Assembly: GCF_963678975.1 (NCBI RefSeq)
Contig: NC_089272.1
Span: 57,420,713-57,484,712, forward strand
DNA length: 64,000 nucleotides
Source: Dysidea avara
Lineage: Eukaryota; Porifera; Demospongiae; Dictyoceratida; Dysideidae
Direction of reading: 5' to 3'
This document shows, piece after piece, positions 1-11,811 of the stretch. How positions within the stretch are numbered: position 1 is the stretch's first letter; every line of letters starts with the position of its first letter. The position numbers and the translations under genes were made by a program. The notes beneath the pieces are model-generated. The model had not been told where the DNA came from and made no database searches. It saw only the letters and a list, made by a program, of their open reading frames with translations.

Positions 1-450
1 CAGCAGCTGCTCGGTTGAAATACAAAGAAAATATCCGCGAATTACATAAACTTTTAAAAATACGCACTGCCGCTTTCTCCCAAAGGGTATAAACTTTCTA
101 CTTGATTTATAAGCTGCAGATGAGTGGTACTTTAGCCTCCATACTTCAAAGAAGATTGGTATAACCTGTGGAAGACGCTACTGGCTTGTTATTCGAAGTG
201 TCCGGAATTAGCCGCATGCTGCATTTTTACACGCTGTTAAATTTCGGCTCATAATTCCTCAGCAGTTGATTGTATCGAAACGAAATTTGTACTGCAGATG
301 CACCATGAGATAGGCTTTAAAACGATTCCTAGAGTTTGTCTTAACTCGTTGTGAGTGCAGTGTTAGAGCAATTTTACTAAAGAGTATCCGGAATTACCCA
401 CATTTACCTTAATTAATTACGGGCTCACACCATAGATTGTGGCGGAATTC
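1..450. other. upstream sequence, no gene recognised
   Basis: No convincing coding stretch, TIR pair or RNA gene. A phrase containing TCCGGAATTA occurs twice (near 200 and 389), which may be ordinary repeat debris. It could hold the promoter and 5' leader of the exon that starts at 451, but no TATA box stands out. Confidence 0.3.
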
Positions 451-735
451 ATGGAAGAATCTCGGGAAGAATCAAGAGATACGTCGCTTTTTGGTGTTGG
501 GGATAGGTTTTCCTCTTACAAGGAATTGGAAGAACGGATTAAAGTTTATGAAGAGGCGAATTTTATTCAACTGGGGCATCAGGACAGCAGGACTTTGGAA
601 GATGCGAAGAAAAGAACTCTCAAGGGAGTAGAGAATGCTAACAAGGACCTAAAGTACTATTCTCTCTGTTTGTCGTGTAATTATGGCAGTAAAAAAATAC
701 CACCAAAGAAGTACAGGCCAGAGAAAGTAGCAAAG
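451..735 (+). CDS. FAR1/ZSWIM-like N-terminal exon
   Basis: The first ATG of this open frame is at 451. It gives 95 codons in phase 0 up to a good splice donor (CAAAG then GTTGGT). The protein is charged and contains a core reading VGDRFSSYKELEERIKVYEE, followed by a Lys-rich segment and a C-x2-C pair (LCLSCNY). This resembles the N-terminal FAR1/WRKY-like zinc-binding region of ZSWIM-type and MULE-derived proteins; the family call is by eye. No SWIM or transposase exon was found downstream. A PHD exon lies on the same strand at 5310, after a long intron filled with repeats, and could belong to the same gene, but phase 0 here and phase 2 there require at least one more exon between them. Confidence 0.5.
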
Positions 736-932
736 GTTGGTATAACTAGCTACATCGTTCAAATTCTGGTCTAAACTTTGTGTACTGGGATAGCTAAAGC
801 TGGATTAATCATTTTTCCAGGAGGTACTTACACAGCTATACTATGATGTGTGTATCAAATATTGTATTAGCCATTTGGTATTGATCGAACTTTGCATGAT
901 TTTAGTGTTTGGTGTGGTGTATGTATGTACGT

Positions 933-2222
933 TGTATGTATGTATGTATGTATGTATGTATGTATGTATGTATGTATGTATGTATGTATGTATGTATGTA
1001 TGTATGTATGTATGTATGTATGTATGTATGTATGTATGTATGTATGTATGTATGTATGTATGTATGTATGTATGTATGTATGTATGTATGTATGTATGTA
1101 TGTATGTATGTATGTATGTATGTATGTATGTATGTATGTATGTATGTATGTATGTATGTATGTATGTATGTATGTATGTATGTATGTATGTATGTATGTA
1201 TGTATGTATGTATGTATGTATGTATGTATGTATGTATGTATGTATGTATGTATGTATGTATGTATGTATGTATGTATGTATGTATGTATGTATGTATGTA
1301 TGTATGTATGTATGTATGTATGTATGTATGTATGTATGTATGTATGTATGTATGTATGTATGTATGTATGTATGTATGTATGTATGTATGTATGTATGTA
1401 TGTATGTATGTATGTATGTATGTATGTATGTATGTATGTATGTATGTATGTATGTATGTATGTATGTATGTATGTATGTATGTATGTATGTATGTATGTA
1501 TGTATGTATGTATGTATGTATGTATGTATGTATGTATGTATGTATGTATGTATGTATGTATGTATGTATGTATGTATGTATGTATGTATGTATGTATGTA
1601 TGTATGTATGTATGTATGTATGTATGTATGTATGTATGTATGTATGTATGTATGTATGTATGTATGTATGTATGTATGTATGTATGTATGTATGTATGTA
1701 TGTATGTATGTATGTATGTATGTATGTATGTATGTATGTATGTATGTATGTATGTATGTATGTATGTATGTATGTATGTATGTATGTATGTATGTATGTA
1801 TGTATGTATGTATGTATGTATGTATGTATGTATGTATGTATGTATGTATGTATGTATGTATGTATGTATGTATGTATGTATGTATGTATGTATGTATGTA
1901 TGTATGTATGTATGTATGTATGTATGTATGTATGTATGTATGTATGTATGTATGTATGTATGTATGTATGTATGTATGTATGTATGTATGTATGTATGTA
2001 TGTATGTATGTATGTATGTATGTATGTATGTATGTATGTATGTATGTATGTATGTATGTATGTATGTATGTATGTATGTATGTATGTATGTATGTATGTA
2101 TGTATGTATGTATGTATGTATGTATGTATGTATGTATGTATGTATGTATGTATGTATGTATGTATGTATGTATGTATGTATGTATGTATGTATGTATGTA
2201 TGTATGTATGTATGTATGTATG

Positions 2223-2252
<30 letters not shown>
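933..2252. repeat. perfect TGTA tetranucleotide microsatellite, 330 units
   Basis: The tetranucleotide TGTA runs for 1,320 bp without one visible interruption. Long open frames on both strands across it (Met-Tyr-Val-Cys or Ile-His-Thr-Tyr repeats) follow from the period-4 repeat having no stop codon and are not genes. It lies between the FAR1-like exon and a MITE, probably inside an intron. A perfect array of this length may be a recent expansion, or its length may be inexact in the assembly. Confidence 0.97.
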
Positions 2253-2253
<1 letters not shown>

Positions 2254-2304
2254 TGTATATTTGTGCTGTGTATGTGCACGTGTGTCTGCACAGTATTTAG
2301 ATTA

Positions 2305-2699
2305 GAGCTGAGCGATAGTACAACTATCACTATCACGATTGATGGTAACTTTTATATCACGATAACGATAGTATCACGATAGTACTAGCAGTTATCAAAG
2401 ACACTTAACCTCATGTAAATAGCACATAAATAATCCAATTACATACCACGTATCTGCTTTTTTAACACTTGTTTGGTAAACATTGTGACATATTACAATT
2501 GTAATTTTTGTTGTGCATCATCAACTAGACTTGCACAGTTTCCTCAACTTCAATGCTATCATGTTTGCTTCTGTTATCCATGGTTTTTGACTAAGCACAG
2601 GCGTGTTTAATATATCGCGATAGTACGATTGTAGACTATCATATCATGATTGTTACTCACTATCATGATAAGCGATAGATCGCAACTATTGCTCAGCTC
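2305..2699. mobile_element. TA-flanked MITE with GAGCTGAGCGATAGT TIR
   Basis: The left end GAGCTGAGCGATAGT pairs with ACTATTGCTCAGCTC at the right end (one mismatch). Both sides are flanked by TA, as for Tc1/mariner-type insertions. The interior has many short self-complementary GATAGT/ACTATC blocks and no coding capacity. Confidence 0.8.
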
Positions 2700-2701
2700 T
2701 A

Positions 2702-3171
2702 GTTTAAATGTGTGCCTGATATATATTAATGCAACAAATTCCAACTGTTCATGTGTTTGGTGAGATCTAGGGTTTTGTCACGGAAAAAACAATCCAATTG
2801 GATTATTTTATGGTAGCCATATTTGGTCAGCCCTGCGGTCATTCCCAATTTTTAAACTGATCTTGCATGAATTTTAATTAGCTTGCCTCTGTGGTTGCTA
2901 CACTCAATGCAAGACCTAGTAGTGCTGGGTAGTGTTGCACCGATAATCGGTTCAATAATCAGTATCGGCCTATGTTAGCTACTAGCTGATTAATCAGAAT
3001 CAAAGCCGATATTAATCTCCACTGTGCTGTGTAATATAATGATGTGGGGAAGGCTGGACATAAGTTATTTGGCATTTTAATTAAGTTATGTGTTGATGGT
3101 TTAGTAGTGACTACAAACCATGCCTATAATAAACTGTCAGGATCTGACTGACTTTAGCAGTTACCAGAATA
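2702..3171. other. intergenic or intronic DNA with a TIR-element fragment
   Basis: Around 2934-3025 there is a fragment beginning GTGTTGCACCGATAATCGGT, which recurs at 31847 and, degraded, near 40222. It looks like the end of a dispersed MITE. The rest shows no gene. Confidence 0.5.
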
Positions 3172-3720
3172 TGTGACTGGATATGGGAAAACCGGTCTTA
3201 TTGCCCATGACAGCAGATTTGATGTTCACCAAACTATCAAATTGCACCGTCAAAATCAGCTAGACTTGAGTGGTCCAGCTGCTTTTCCCAAGCACAGTGG
3301 TGATCCGTACGTGTGGTCTAGGGCCTTAATGGAGCTCTGGTCAGCATGGGGATGGTTGTATGTGGCTGTACAGCTCCGTGGTGTTGAATAAAGACCTGTG
3401 CTGTAAGTTTCCTTTCATTTTGAGACCCGGATGGCCCATAACTTGGCCTATTCATCTCTATGCCTTCTTCTTTAATATTTCTAAACAACATCTTGCCCTC
3501 CTATGGGTCCCTGCCTCCCACTCCTTTGGGGCTCATCTAATATAGGTTTAAAAACTAAGCTGTTTGCTACTTGTACAGTGGATGTTCTGGAAGGTAAGGT
3601 GTTTGTGTAAAATGTGTGAAAATTTGGTACACCTGACTTCAACTATTGGTGAGCTACAACACTCTAAATACTTTAATCTGGCATTTCTCGATACTTTTAA
3701 ATAGGCGATAAGACCGGTTA
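3172..3720. mobile_element. TGTGAC-family element, degraded copy
   Basis: The left end TGTGACTGGATATGGGAAAA leads into ACCGGTCTTATTGCCC, and the sequence runs closely parallel to the complete copy at 18736-19375. The right end stops inside the TIR at ATAAGACCGGTTATA, so the terminal GGGTCACA is lost. No coding capacity. A short ATT microsatellite follows at about 3837. Confidence 0.7.
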
Positions 3721-4086
3721 TAATGCTTTTATCCACCTATTGGAGCACCTGCTTTATGAAGCAAATCTAGTACTGTATAGTAGGAAAGTTTTGTAGAAAG
3801 AAACCATAGTAAATAAACTGCAATTTACATACAGTATTTATTATTATTATTATTGGATGAAGATGTGGCAGATTTAAGTTGCAAAATGTTGTTTGTTTAC
3901 CAAACACTCCATGGCTCCTATCAAACATTGAATTAGGCCATTGAATTATGAGAATTATTTTTGCTATATACAAAAGCAGAATCGTTTTGTCATCCTTGCT
4001 ATCCTACAAGTTGAGAAATGTTAGTTCCACAAGTGTTTCAGTATGTTATCAATTGCATACCAAATCCATAATATGAAAAGTAACTA

Positions 4087-4899
4087 CCGTAGATTCCCTA
4101 AAATTTCGGCATCTCTAAATATTCGGCACTCCCCGTGCTTTGAACGCAATGTGCTCTAATTTTCGGCAAGCGCAGGAAAGTTTCTAATAATAAGCGTGCT
4201 AATTTTTCGGCACTTGGAGTACTAGTTGACGAAGGTCTCTTGAGTACTGAGGATTCCCAGTGATCTCACACAATATGCTACCTCGATGCTGGATGAAGCA
4301 CCAAGTGTGAAATTGTTCAGGGAACGTACCCAACGATATCATCATGTGACATCACGCCGGCTTAGTACCGCAAAACGATCTTCGTTTCATAACTCTCCTG
4401 GCCCCACATCTCCTTGTAACATGATACATCCTCAGATAACGCTTTTTAAAGCCTTGGAACACTTCATGCAGCATCTGGTAGCGAGATTTATTGCGAGATA
4501 GTTTAATAATATTAGCTATTGATTGCGGTTTATATTTTTTATTACTTGTTGAAATCCTTAATATTACACCTGGGTGATTGTATTCAAAAGTGATGTAATA
4601 AATTGACCATCTCTCCTGGATAATGTAGGCAATCATAGTATATAGCGCTGCGGCCAAGTGAGTGTTGTGGTATCGTCAGTACCGCCTCAAGGCGTTCCTA
4701 TTGGTCCCTGCAGAAATAAATCCAGAAAGTAAGCAGTAAACGGATCGCAAATAACATAGCCATGAAGCGTGCAGACTGTATTAGGAATAGATCCCTAAAA
4801 ATTCGACAATAGCACCGAATTGGTACATTTTTTCCTAATTGTTCGGCCAGACACGAACGGAATTAATTTATTTCTGCCGAATTTTTAGGGAATCTACAG
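4087..4899. mobile_element. TA-flanked MITE with GTAGATTCCCTAAAA TIR
   Basis: The left end CCGTAGATTCCCTAAAATTT pairs with the right end around GGGAATCTACAG. Flanking TA on both sides suggests a Tc1/mariner-like or other TA-targeting element. The inner arms repeat TTCGGCA-type motifs. About 813 bp, non-coding. Confidence 0.75.
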
Positions 4900-5309
4900 T
4901 ATTCTACAATGAATAAACACTGTGTCAATACCTTACGCAACAGGCTTTTTTAAAAAGCACTTATGAATTTGCCGAATTGAATTTGTCTGTGCATGATATC
5001 CCTGGACTTGTCCATTCATCATATTAAACGTTGCCTCCCAGAGTTGAATTTTTCTGGCTTGTGTTTATAAAATACAGCCAGTGGATATATCAGCCACCCA
5101 CCAAAGAGTATTAGTCTGCTAGGGGAATGGCACACATCAGTTGTATCATGGGGTTTAGTGGTTAACCTAATATGTATACCTAATTATGATGGCCACATTC
5201 TGTATTATGTAGTATGATTTTATTGGAGCAGTAATAGAATAATACTTATGTAGTATTGGTAGTGTATTTGATAGGTGTTATATACATTTTCCTATATTTT
5301 CCCATATAG

Positions 5310-5691
5310 TAATACTACGATGGTTTGTAGACCCTGACATAGCTGATGCAGCTTTAAAAGGCCAACTTGTTACAGAAGATGAGGTGGGGGTGCAACCAGA
5401 AAGAGTATCACCATCCTGCTTGGATGAAAATGTATGCCTGGCTTCTTGCCAAAAGTACCTCACCAATGATGCCTGGAAGGCAGTGCTTCAAGTGGTAGAT
5501 GTCATCAAAAAACAGCCAACATATTATTGTGGGAGATGTACTCAAGCCATCTCAGATAGGACACAGTCTTCTATCATGTGTGACTGTTGCTTAACATGGT
5601 TCCACTTTGCTTGCGTATGTCTCAAGCAAAGTCCTAAGGCATCTTTTTGGTTTGTAGAACATGCACTGATTCAGCCAAGTCACAAAATTGA
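5310..5691 (+). pseudogene. PHD-finger exon with a one-base frameshift
   Basis: An acceptor (CCCATATAG) precedes an open frame that contains a zinc-finger pattern YYCGRC, then MCDCC, then WFHFACV, typical of a PHD finger. At about 5650 the frame slips by one base. In the next frame the expected final zinc ligands appear (WFCRTC) and a stop follows at 5689-5691. The simplest reading is a PHD module at a protein C-terminus whose last Cys pair is cut off by a one-base deletion; a sequencing error would look the same. It may be the 3' part of the gene that starts at 451. Confidence 0.6.
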
Positions 5692-6142
5692 CAGTTTTGT
5701 ATGTTTTCAGCTAATGATATACTATATAAGTACATGATCATTATTAAGTGAATTTGCGTACTAATGTTATCATTTCCTATAAGGGCTGTACAAGTTTGTT
5801 CAATAGCAACAAGGCTTGACACAATGCAGTGCACATGGGATAGCACTAAGAGGGCTAACACTAGAAAGATAGCATAAAGCGGTAAAAGGTGCCGAAGTTC
5901 AACTTGTAAAACTGTTGGTGTCTCCAGGTATACATGCCTTGATCAAGAGTAACAGAAAATCCAGTCCTTTTTTGTTGGTTGAGGGGCTTGACAGGGTCAT
6001 GATGTTCCACTTGGCTAGGGTACATATAGGGATTGGTATATAGTGTCACAATCAGTTCTTGATAACTAAGGTAGTCAAGGACAATGGGAGAATTACTGCA
6101 TGACAGCTGAAATTAGGCCAGGCTATCTTGATTACTTGTTTC
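5692..6142. other. non-coding, nothing recognised
   Basis: No open frame with family features on either strand and no clear TIR pair. It may contain 3' UTR of the PHD exon. Confidence 0.3.
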
Positions 6143-6920
6143 TAGGCCTGAACCTATTATGCTCAAAATTTTACCTATTATTCTTTCCAGAATTTCTCAA
6201 AAAATTCTCCTATTATTCTTTTTGTTATTCTTGTATCCAGCCTATTATTCCATAATTATTCTCATTCAGTATATATCTGGCTAGTCGCCTGGTTTTCAAG
6301 ATGCTGCTATAAGTAGTTTTGTCCGAATTATTAATAGCCATATATGAAGCATTCCACCTTACACATCATTTTTCTATCCATAATAGTTACAGCAGACTTA
6401 AAATAGCTATCTACAGTAATAATTCAAGTGTATTTAATTATTAGTGTATTATAATTAATAATATGCTGTAACTAAGTTAGGTAGATAATAATGTTCAAAG
6501 ACTTGAAGAAGATACACTGGCATAAGATATATATATATATATATGAGATGTACAAGTTTCAAAATTGCAGATAATCATATGCAGTTAAATCCCTGATGCT
6601 GGCTGCAGATTGTTAACATAAAACGATCTGACTGCTCTATTAGAGTATTTGAGCGCTCTATTAGAGTATATCGATCTTTTAGAGGCTTTTCAGCTCCTTT
6701 CAGCCAGCACTCCTGTCAGCTTTATATCATTTGTAGTAGCTTAACTCTTTCTTCTAGGTAATCAAGTAGAGACACGCCCCCTAATTCCACTGATTATTCC
6801 CGTGGTCGTCCGATTATTCTAAAATTATGCCTGTAACCATCCTATAATTCCGGAATTATTCTCACGAAATTGGTGACCTATTATTCTCAAGATTATGCCG
6901 GCATAATAGGTGCAGGCCTA
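6143..6920 (-). mobile_element. hAT-like non-autonomous element, 8-bp TSD
   Basis: The termini TAGGCCTG and CAGGCCTA form the TIR. The bases CTTGTTTC occur immediately outside both ends, an exact 8-bp target-site duplication typical of hAT transposons. The interior matches the element at 17193-17950 in reverse orientation. It carries two copies of the CTCTAATAGAG hairpin motif near 6630-6671. No transposase is encoded. Confidence 0.85.
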
Positions 6921-7243
6921 CTTGTTTCTCATCCACAGATTTCCATGCAGGCGGGAAGTTATTTAGAACAGAATGTCACTAGCAGCTAGCTCTACTAATA
7001 AAAGGGAGCCAGAATGTGTCATAGCTTAGCTGGCTCCTTGAGAGGTATAGCATGTGTGTTCTATGTAGGGATGTGACAGTTATAACATCACTGAAAATTT
7101 TAGCTATTCTCATTCCATAAAGCAATTAGGCAGGATTTCAGTGATGTGATGAGTAGCTAGCAAACTACTTTTTTCAACAGGCCAAACTGTACGTTCCTCT
7201 GATTGTTCTTCTTCAGCCGGTTACTCCAGCCTCGATCAATAAT
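6921..7243. other. non-coding spacer
   Basis: No feature recognised. It joins the hAT-like element to the minus-strand open exon below. Confidence 0.3.
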
Positions 7244-7446
7244 CTAGGCTGAAACAGCTACAATACTAGTAGACGAGGTCTGGTCCTTGCTGGCCTTCTT
7301 CAAGTTCAGATATATACACACGTACGGATATACTGCCTGAGCTCTTCGTACCCTCGTTTTCACAGTCTTCTGCTCAGTTATACCCCGCATTACTTCCTTC
7401 AATTCCTTGTAAGTAAAGTTTCCAACAACAAAAGGCGATGTACCAG
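7244..7446 (-). CDS. unrecognised exon-like open frame
   Basis: A minus-strand frame stays open for over 60 codons up to a TAG at 7244-7246 and has protein-like composition, including KELKEVMRGITEQK and VRRAQAVYPYVC. An upstream in-frame stop means an exon boundary would be needed near the 5' end. No family was recognised. It could be the last exon of a gene or a captured fragment. Confidence 0.25.
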
Positions 7447-7680
7447 TATGTCAGTCTTTAACTCTTCAGTCCATAGACAAACAGTTATCTTAAGTGACCA
7501 CGTGATGACATGCCGGAGCAATAGCCTGTGAGAGTTGCGTCCGGCTGCCGGAACAATAGCAACTTCCTACAGATTTTGTCCAATAAATGAGAAAACATTC
7601 GTACAGGTGACTCTTGCAGCTTATGTAGCCAGACGAAAAAGATTTTGCATACTAGAGTCTATGGCCTAGACCTCTCAGAC

Positions 7681-7866
7681 GTCTCGAAGGGAGCAAGTGA
7701 AGGGTTATCCCTTCGGTCGAACATCGGAGGCTTACTCTACATGATGTAGTCAGGGCAGGAACCCACGATCCGGCCGGTCCGGCATTGGCCGGACCACTTT
7801 TATTATTATTATTATTATTATTAATGGACAAAAATTGCTTGGCAGTACAAGACTGTCAAGCAATTT
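7681..7866. mobile_element. short insertion flanked by an 18-bp duplication
   Basis: GGCCTAGACCTCTCAGAC stands at 7663-7680 and again at 7867-7884, bracketing 186 bp. The insert ends in an ATT run and a small hairpin (AAATTGCTTG / CAAGCAATTT). The long flanking repeat suggests retrotransposition of a small SINE-like sequence. A GGTCGAACAT box is only weakly like a tRNA B box. Confidence 0.45.
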
Positions 7867-7884
7867 GGCCTAGACCTCTCAGAC

Positions 7885-8761
7885 TATCATTTGGATGCTT
7901 AGATTTAACGCAGCCAAATGCAAAGTAATGCAGATTGGTAACTCTCTTCCTGCATCATACACCATGTACGATGGCACTACAAATATATCTACTGACCTAG
8001 AACCGAGCCTAGAACTAGTGAACGAGAAGAAGGACCTTGGAGTGTGGTGCACAAGTGATCTCAAGCCATCTCTACACTGCCAAAAAGCTGCAGTCAAGGC
8101 TACTACACAGGTTCTTGGGCTTATTAGGCGATCTTTTAGAATTGACTCTACTGATATGTTTATGTTTCTGTATAAGATGTATGTTCGACCGCATTTGGAA
8201 TATTGTGTGCAATCTTGGAGTCCGTACTTGGCCAGAGACATCGACACCCTTGAAAAGGTTCAGAGACGTGTAACTAAACACCTTCGCGGATTAGCCCACT
8301 TGACTTATGAAAGCCGTCTTGAAATTCTGGATCTCTATTCTCTGTATTGCAGACGTCAAAGGGGTGATATGATTGAAACATATAAGATACTTAAACGACA
8401 TTATGACTTGGACCCATCTACATTTTTTACTTTAAATACTGCTACCACCAGGGGCCACTCTCTTAAGCTTTTTAAAGAAAGATCAAGATTACTTGTTAGG
8501 CAGAACTTTTTTACAAATAGAATAGTCAATCTATGGAACTCCTTACCTGACTTTATCATTTCTGCACCAACAGTTGCAACCTGCATGTATCTGTGCTTTA
8601 TACTCCCTAATGGAGGTCTGCACAGTATTAATAATAAATAAATAAATAAACCTTCAAGCTGCGCTTGGATAATTTTTGGAAGCAATCTAGATATGGGCAC
8701 CTTCAAAAGCCTGCGGCCTAGCCTGGCAAGTTAGCTTGCCTTGGCATCTACAAGCCCATTA

Positions 8762-8789
<28 letters not shown>
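7885..8789 (+). mobile_element. CR1/L2-like LINE, 3' end
   Basis: The frame from about 7895 to 8580 encodes the region C-terminal to the reverse transcriptase of CR1/L2-like elements: MLRFNAAKCKVMQIG, LYKMYVRPHLEYC, WSPYLARDI and YCRRQRGDMIETYKIL. The reading frame is broken at 8583 by a short insert and then resumes. The 3' UTR ends at GAGCCC/AAGCCCATTAAATAAT followed by an AAT run. The catalytic domain is missing (5' truncation). Closely similar to the copies at 10469-11025 and 11812-12383. Confidence 0.85.
8583..8648 (+). mobile_element. about 65-bp LINE 3'-tail stub inserted in a LINE
   Basis: Compared with the copy at 11812-12383, about 65 extra bases interrupt the codons after TVAT. 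They end in repeated AATA units and resemble the tail at 58840-58890 and the reverse tail at 16820-16885. This looks like an extremely 5'-truncated insertion of another LINE family. Confidence 0.65.
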
Positions 8790-8792
<3 letters not shown>

Positions 8793-10468
8793 GCTTGTCC
8801 CCGCTGTTATTTGTTCTGGCCTTAATGCCATTATCTGATGTATTAAACAACACTGGCAAAGGGCTTATTTTAGAAAAAGATGGGCTAAAGCTGAATCATT
8901 TGTTATACCTTGACGACCTTAAACTATTTGCAAGGACAAAGAATGAATTGGAATCCCTGCTGAATATTGTCCATATATTCAGCACTTCCATTTGCATGTC
9001 TTTTGGATTAAACAAGTGTGCCACAGCTTCTGTTGTAAGGGGCAAACTTACTGAAAGCAGCAATATTGCTCTGCCAGATGATGTTACCATAAAAGCTTTA
9101 GATGTTTTTGAGTCTTATAAGTACCTAGGAGTGTTTGAAAATAATGTGATTAAGGACTTCAAATCAAGTCAGTAGTCATCACTAACTACAAAAAGAGAGT
9201 GAGGAAAACCCTGAAATCTGCCCTAAATGGGAAGAACATCATCATTGCCATCAACACTTGGGCGATCCCATTAGTGCGTTATACTGCAGGAATAGTAAAG
9301 TGGACACAGGCTGAAGTGAGAAGTTTGGATGTGTCTACCAGGAAATTGTTAACAATGTACAAGTGCTTCAGTAAAACTGATGATGTCCATAGATTGTATA
9401 TCCCAAGAAAATTAGGAGGCCGTGGGCTTTTAGCTGTGGAAGAAGTGATGTACCGGGAGAAGTTAAATCTGAGTAAATATTTGGCATCTAACCCTAAACC
9501 CTGGCTTCAAAAAGTTTACATTAGCAGTGAGTTTGAGCTTAATGAAACCCCAGATGATTACAAGCACCGTTGTGTTCAGGAAAACCTTGAAATGTGGAAA
9601 GACAAACCATTACATGGACAATTCCTTCGTGAAACATTGGACTCTGTTGATATGAATTTTCAATGGAAATGGCTTTCTGCCAGCAATCTTAAAAAGGAAA
9701 CTGAAGGATTTATATTTGCTTGTCAAGATCAAGCGGTTCCTACTAATTTAATTAAAGTTAGAATTTTTCAGCAGCCTGGCTCTGTTAATTGTCGTCTTTG
9801 TGGTTCACAGCAAGAAACTGTCGATCATTTGCTCACAAGTTGCAGTGTCATTGCCCAGTCTTTCTACAAGAAACGGCATGATGCTGTTGCTAAGTTGGTT
9901 CATTGGGAGTTGGCAAAAAAAGGTGGCTTTGAAATCAATGACAAGTGGTGGGAACACTGCCCATTGCCCGTTCTTCACAATAATTCAATGAAACTCTTGA
10001 GGGACTTTACAGTTCAGACGGATAAACATCTGACACACAACCGGCCTGACATAATATGCCTTGATTTCACAATGAACTGCTGTTTTTTGATTGATGTTGC
10101 TATACCAGGAGATAGTAGAATTTCCCAAAAGATTTCTGAAAAACGGCAACGCTATAGTGACCTGAAGATTGAAATTCAGAAAATGTGGTCTGTAAGAGCA
10201 TCTGTGGCTCCTGTTATCATTGGTTCCCTTGGCTCTGTTCCTGAAGGTTTAAAAGATCAACTACAAACATTACAGATTTATCATACTAACCTCATCCCGA
10301 AGATGCAGAAGAGTGTCTTACTGAGTTCCTGTCATATTTTACGTCGGTTTGTGACAGAACATTAAAATCCTAACCTTTTGGCTAAAGTGTGGGATATAAC
10401 TTATTTTTTACATCTAGTTGTAATTCCAGCATTGCTGTGTGTATATTTAATAATAATAATAATAATAG
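8790..10468 (+). pseudogene. RLE-type non-LTR retrotransposon, 5'-truncated (R4/Dong-like)
   Basis: The sequence begins inside reverse transcriptase motif B (SLSPLLFVLA), directly after the AAT tail of the preceding LINE. The catalytic LLYLDDLKLF box is present. A frameshift near 9170 joins to a second frame (to 10365). That frame holds a C-x2-C-x8-H-x4-C zinc knuckle (CRLC...DHLLTSC), RHD, and the restriction-like endonuclease signature HNRPDIICLD...FLIDVAIPGD. This order is the C-terminal layout of R2/R4-type elements that nick their target with a type II-like nuclease. It ends in an AAT tail. Dead by truncation and frameshift. Confidence 0.8.
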
Positions 10469-11025
10469 GCAGCAGGCCTTTGAGAGTGCCCATATCTTGT
10501 TGTTCTCCATAAATCATCAAGATTCTTCTTAAACAATGCCACGGTTGGTGCAGAAATAACATCTGCTGGAAGAGAATTCCACAAATTAACTACTCTGTTG
10601 GTGAAAAATTATGCCTCACTAGCAGCCGAAATCGAAATTTAAAGAGTTTACGGTGGTGACCTCTGGTGGTATCCGTATTACTCAAAGTGAAAAATGAGGT
10701 AGGGTTGATGTCATAGTAACCATTCAATATCTTGTAGGTTTCAATTAGATCTCCCCTTTGACGTCTACAATACAGTGAATATAAACCAAGTCTCTCTAGA
10801 CGAGTTTCGTATGGTAAATCAAATAAACTAGGTAATAACTTGGTGGCATGTCTCTGTACTTTCTCTAGGAGATCAATATCTTTCGCCAAGCAAGGGCTCC
10901 AGACCTGGATGCAATACTCCAAGTGAGGTCTGACATACATTTTGTACAAAAAAGTCAACAAGTCAACAGAAAAGAGTTTGAAGGACCTTCTTAGCAAACC
11001 AAGAACTTGCATAGCTTTTGCATAA
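10469..11025 (-). mobile_element. CR1/L2-like LINE 3' fragment
   Basis: The minus strand encodes FLYKMYVRPHLEYC, YETRLERLGLYSL and YCRRQRGDLIETYKI, homologous to the 7885 and 11812 copies but more diverged. It abuts the AAT tail of the preceding plus-strand element, tail to tail. Confidence 0.8.
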
Positions 11026-11811
11026 CTTTTCAGCTACTTGAATTTGTAAAAAATCGAGATACTCTAATAGAGCAGTCAGCATCAAAATATACTCTAATAG
11101 AACAGTCATCGTGACACTCTAATAGGCATTCAGTATAGAATATAGCTACTGTTTTAATTATACTAGGCTGCTGTGTAAGCCATTACATATCTGATAATTG
11201 TCTCAAAGTTCCAGAGAGTCATCTGCAGATGGAATTGTATTGGACTAATCATGCATGTCATGCATTAGCAGTTGTAATCGTATCTCAAAGAACTAAGGAG
11301 ATTTATTATCATGAAAATAAGACTAGCTACTAACTAGATATGAAATTGAATTAATTGGTATACTGTAACACAAAATTATCATTGATGTTGAAAAGACTTC
11401 GCGTGTAAAATAACCTCCAGATGCCATTTCAGAGCATCTATTTTCAAAAATTTCCCTGGGGAGCATGCCCCCAGACGAAAGCTCAGAAGTAGCTTGGCAT
11501 GCTGTGTGTGCTTAGCACATGCAGTTGAGTATCACATGAAAGCAGATAATCTCTATAATTTAATTTAATTTAAAGATCACAATATTAGATCAATAAAAAC
11601 TGAATAGTGTGCATGACGGCTATGACCTCCATTGTAGTCCATACATGGCCGGACCACTCAAAATCTCTAGGCTCCGGTCCTGGATGCAGTTGAATATCGT
11701 TCCAGGTAAGCTATTTCAGGACATTTTCTGTAGAAGAGGAGGACTAAAGTTCTGCAACTCCAGTGTTTCTAGACGCTACAGTTGATCGATATTTTTGGTT
11801 TACGGACCCTT
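11026..11811. other. repeat debris with hairpin-motif cluster
   Basis: Two CTCTAATAGAG-type motifs occur at 11053-11106 plus a degraded third. A phrase GGGGAGCATGCCCC near 11459 recurs as GGGGCATGCCCC near 22274, suggesting one repeat family spans both places. No gene seen. Confidence 0.45.

Noticed and set aside
848-2336. Long open frames of Met-Tyr-Val-Cys or Ile-His-Thr-Tyr repeats over the TGTA array
   Set aside because: They are a by-product of a period-4 repeat that lacks stop codons; four frames are open at once and there is no gene-like context.
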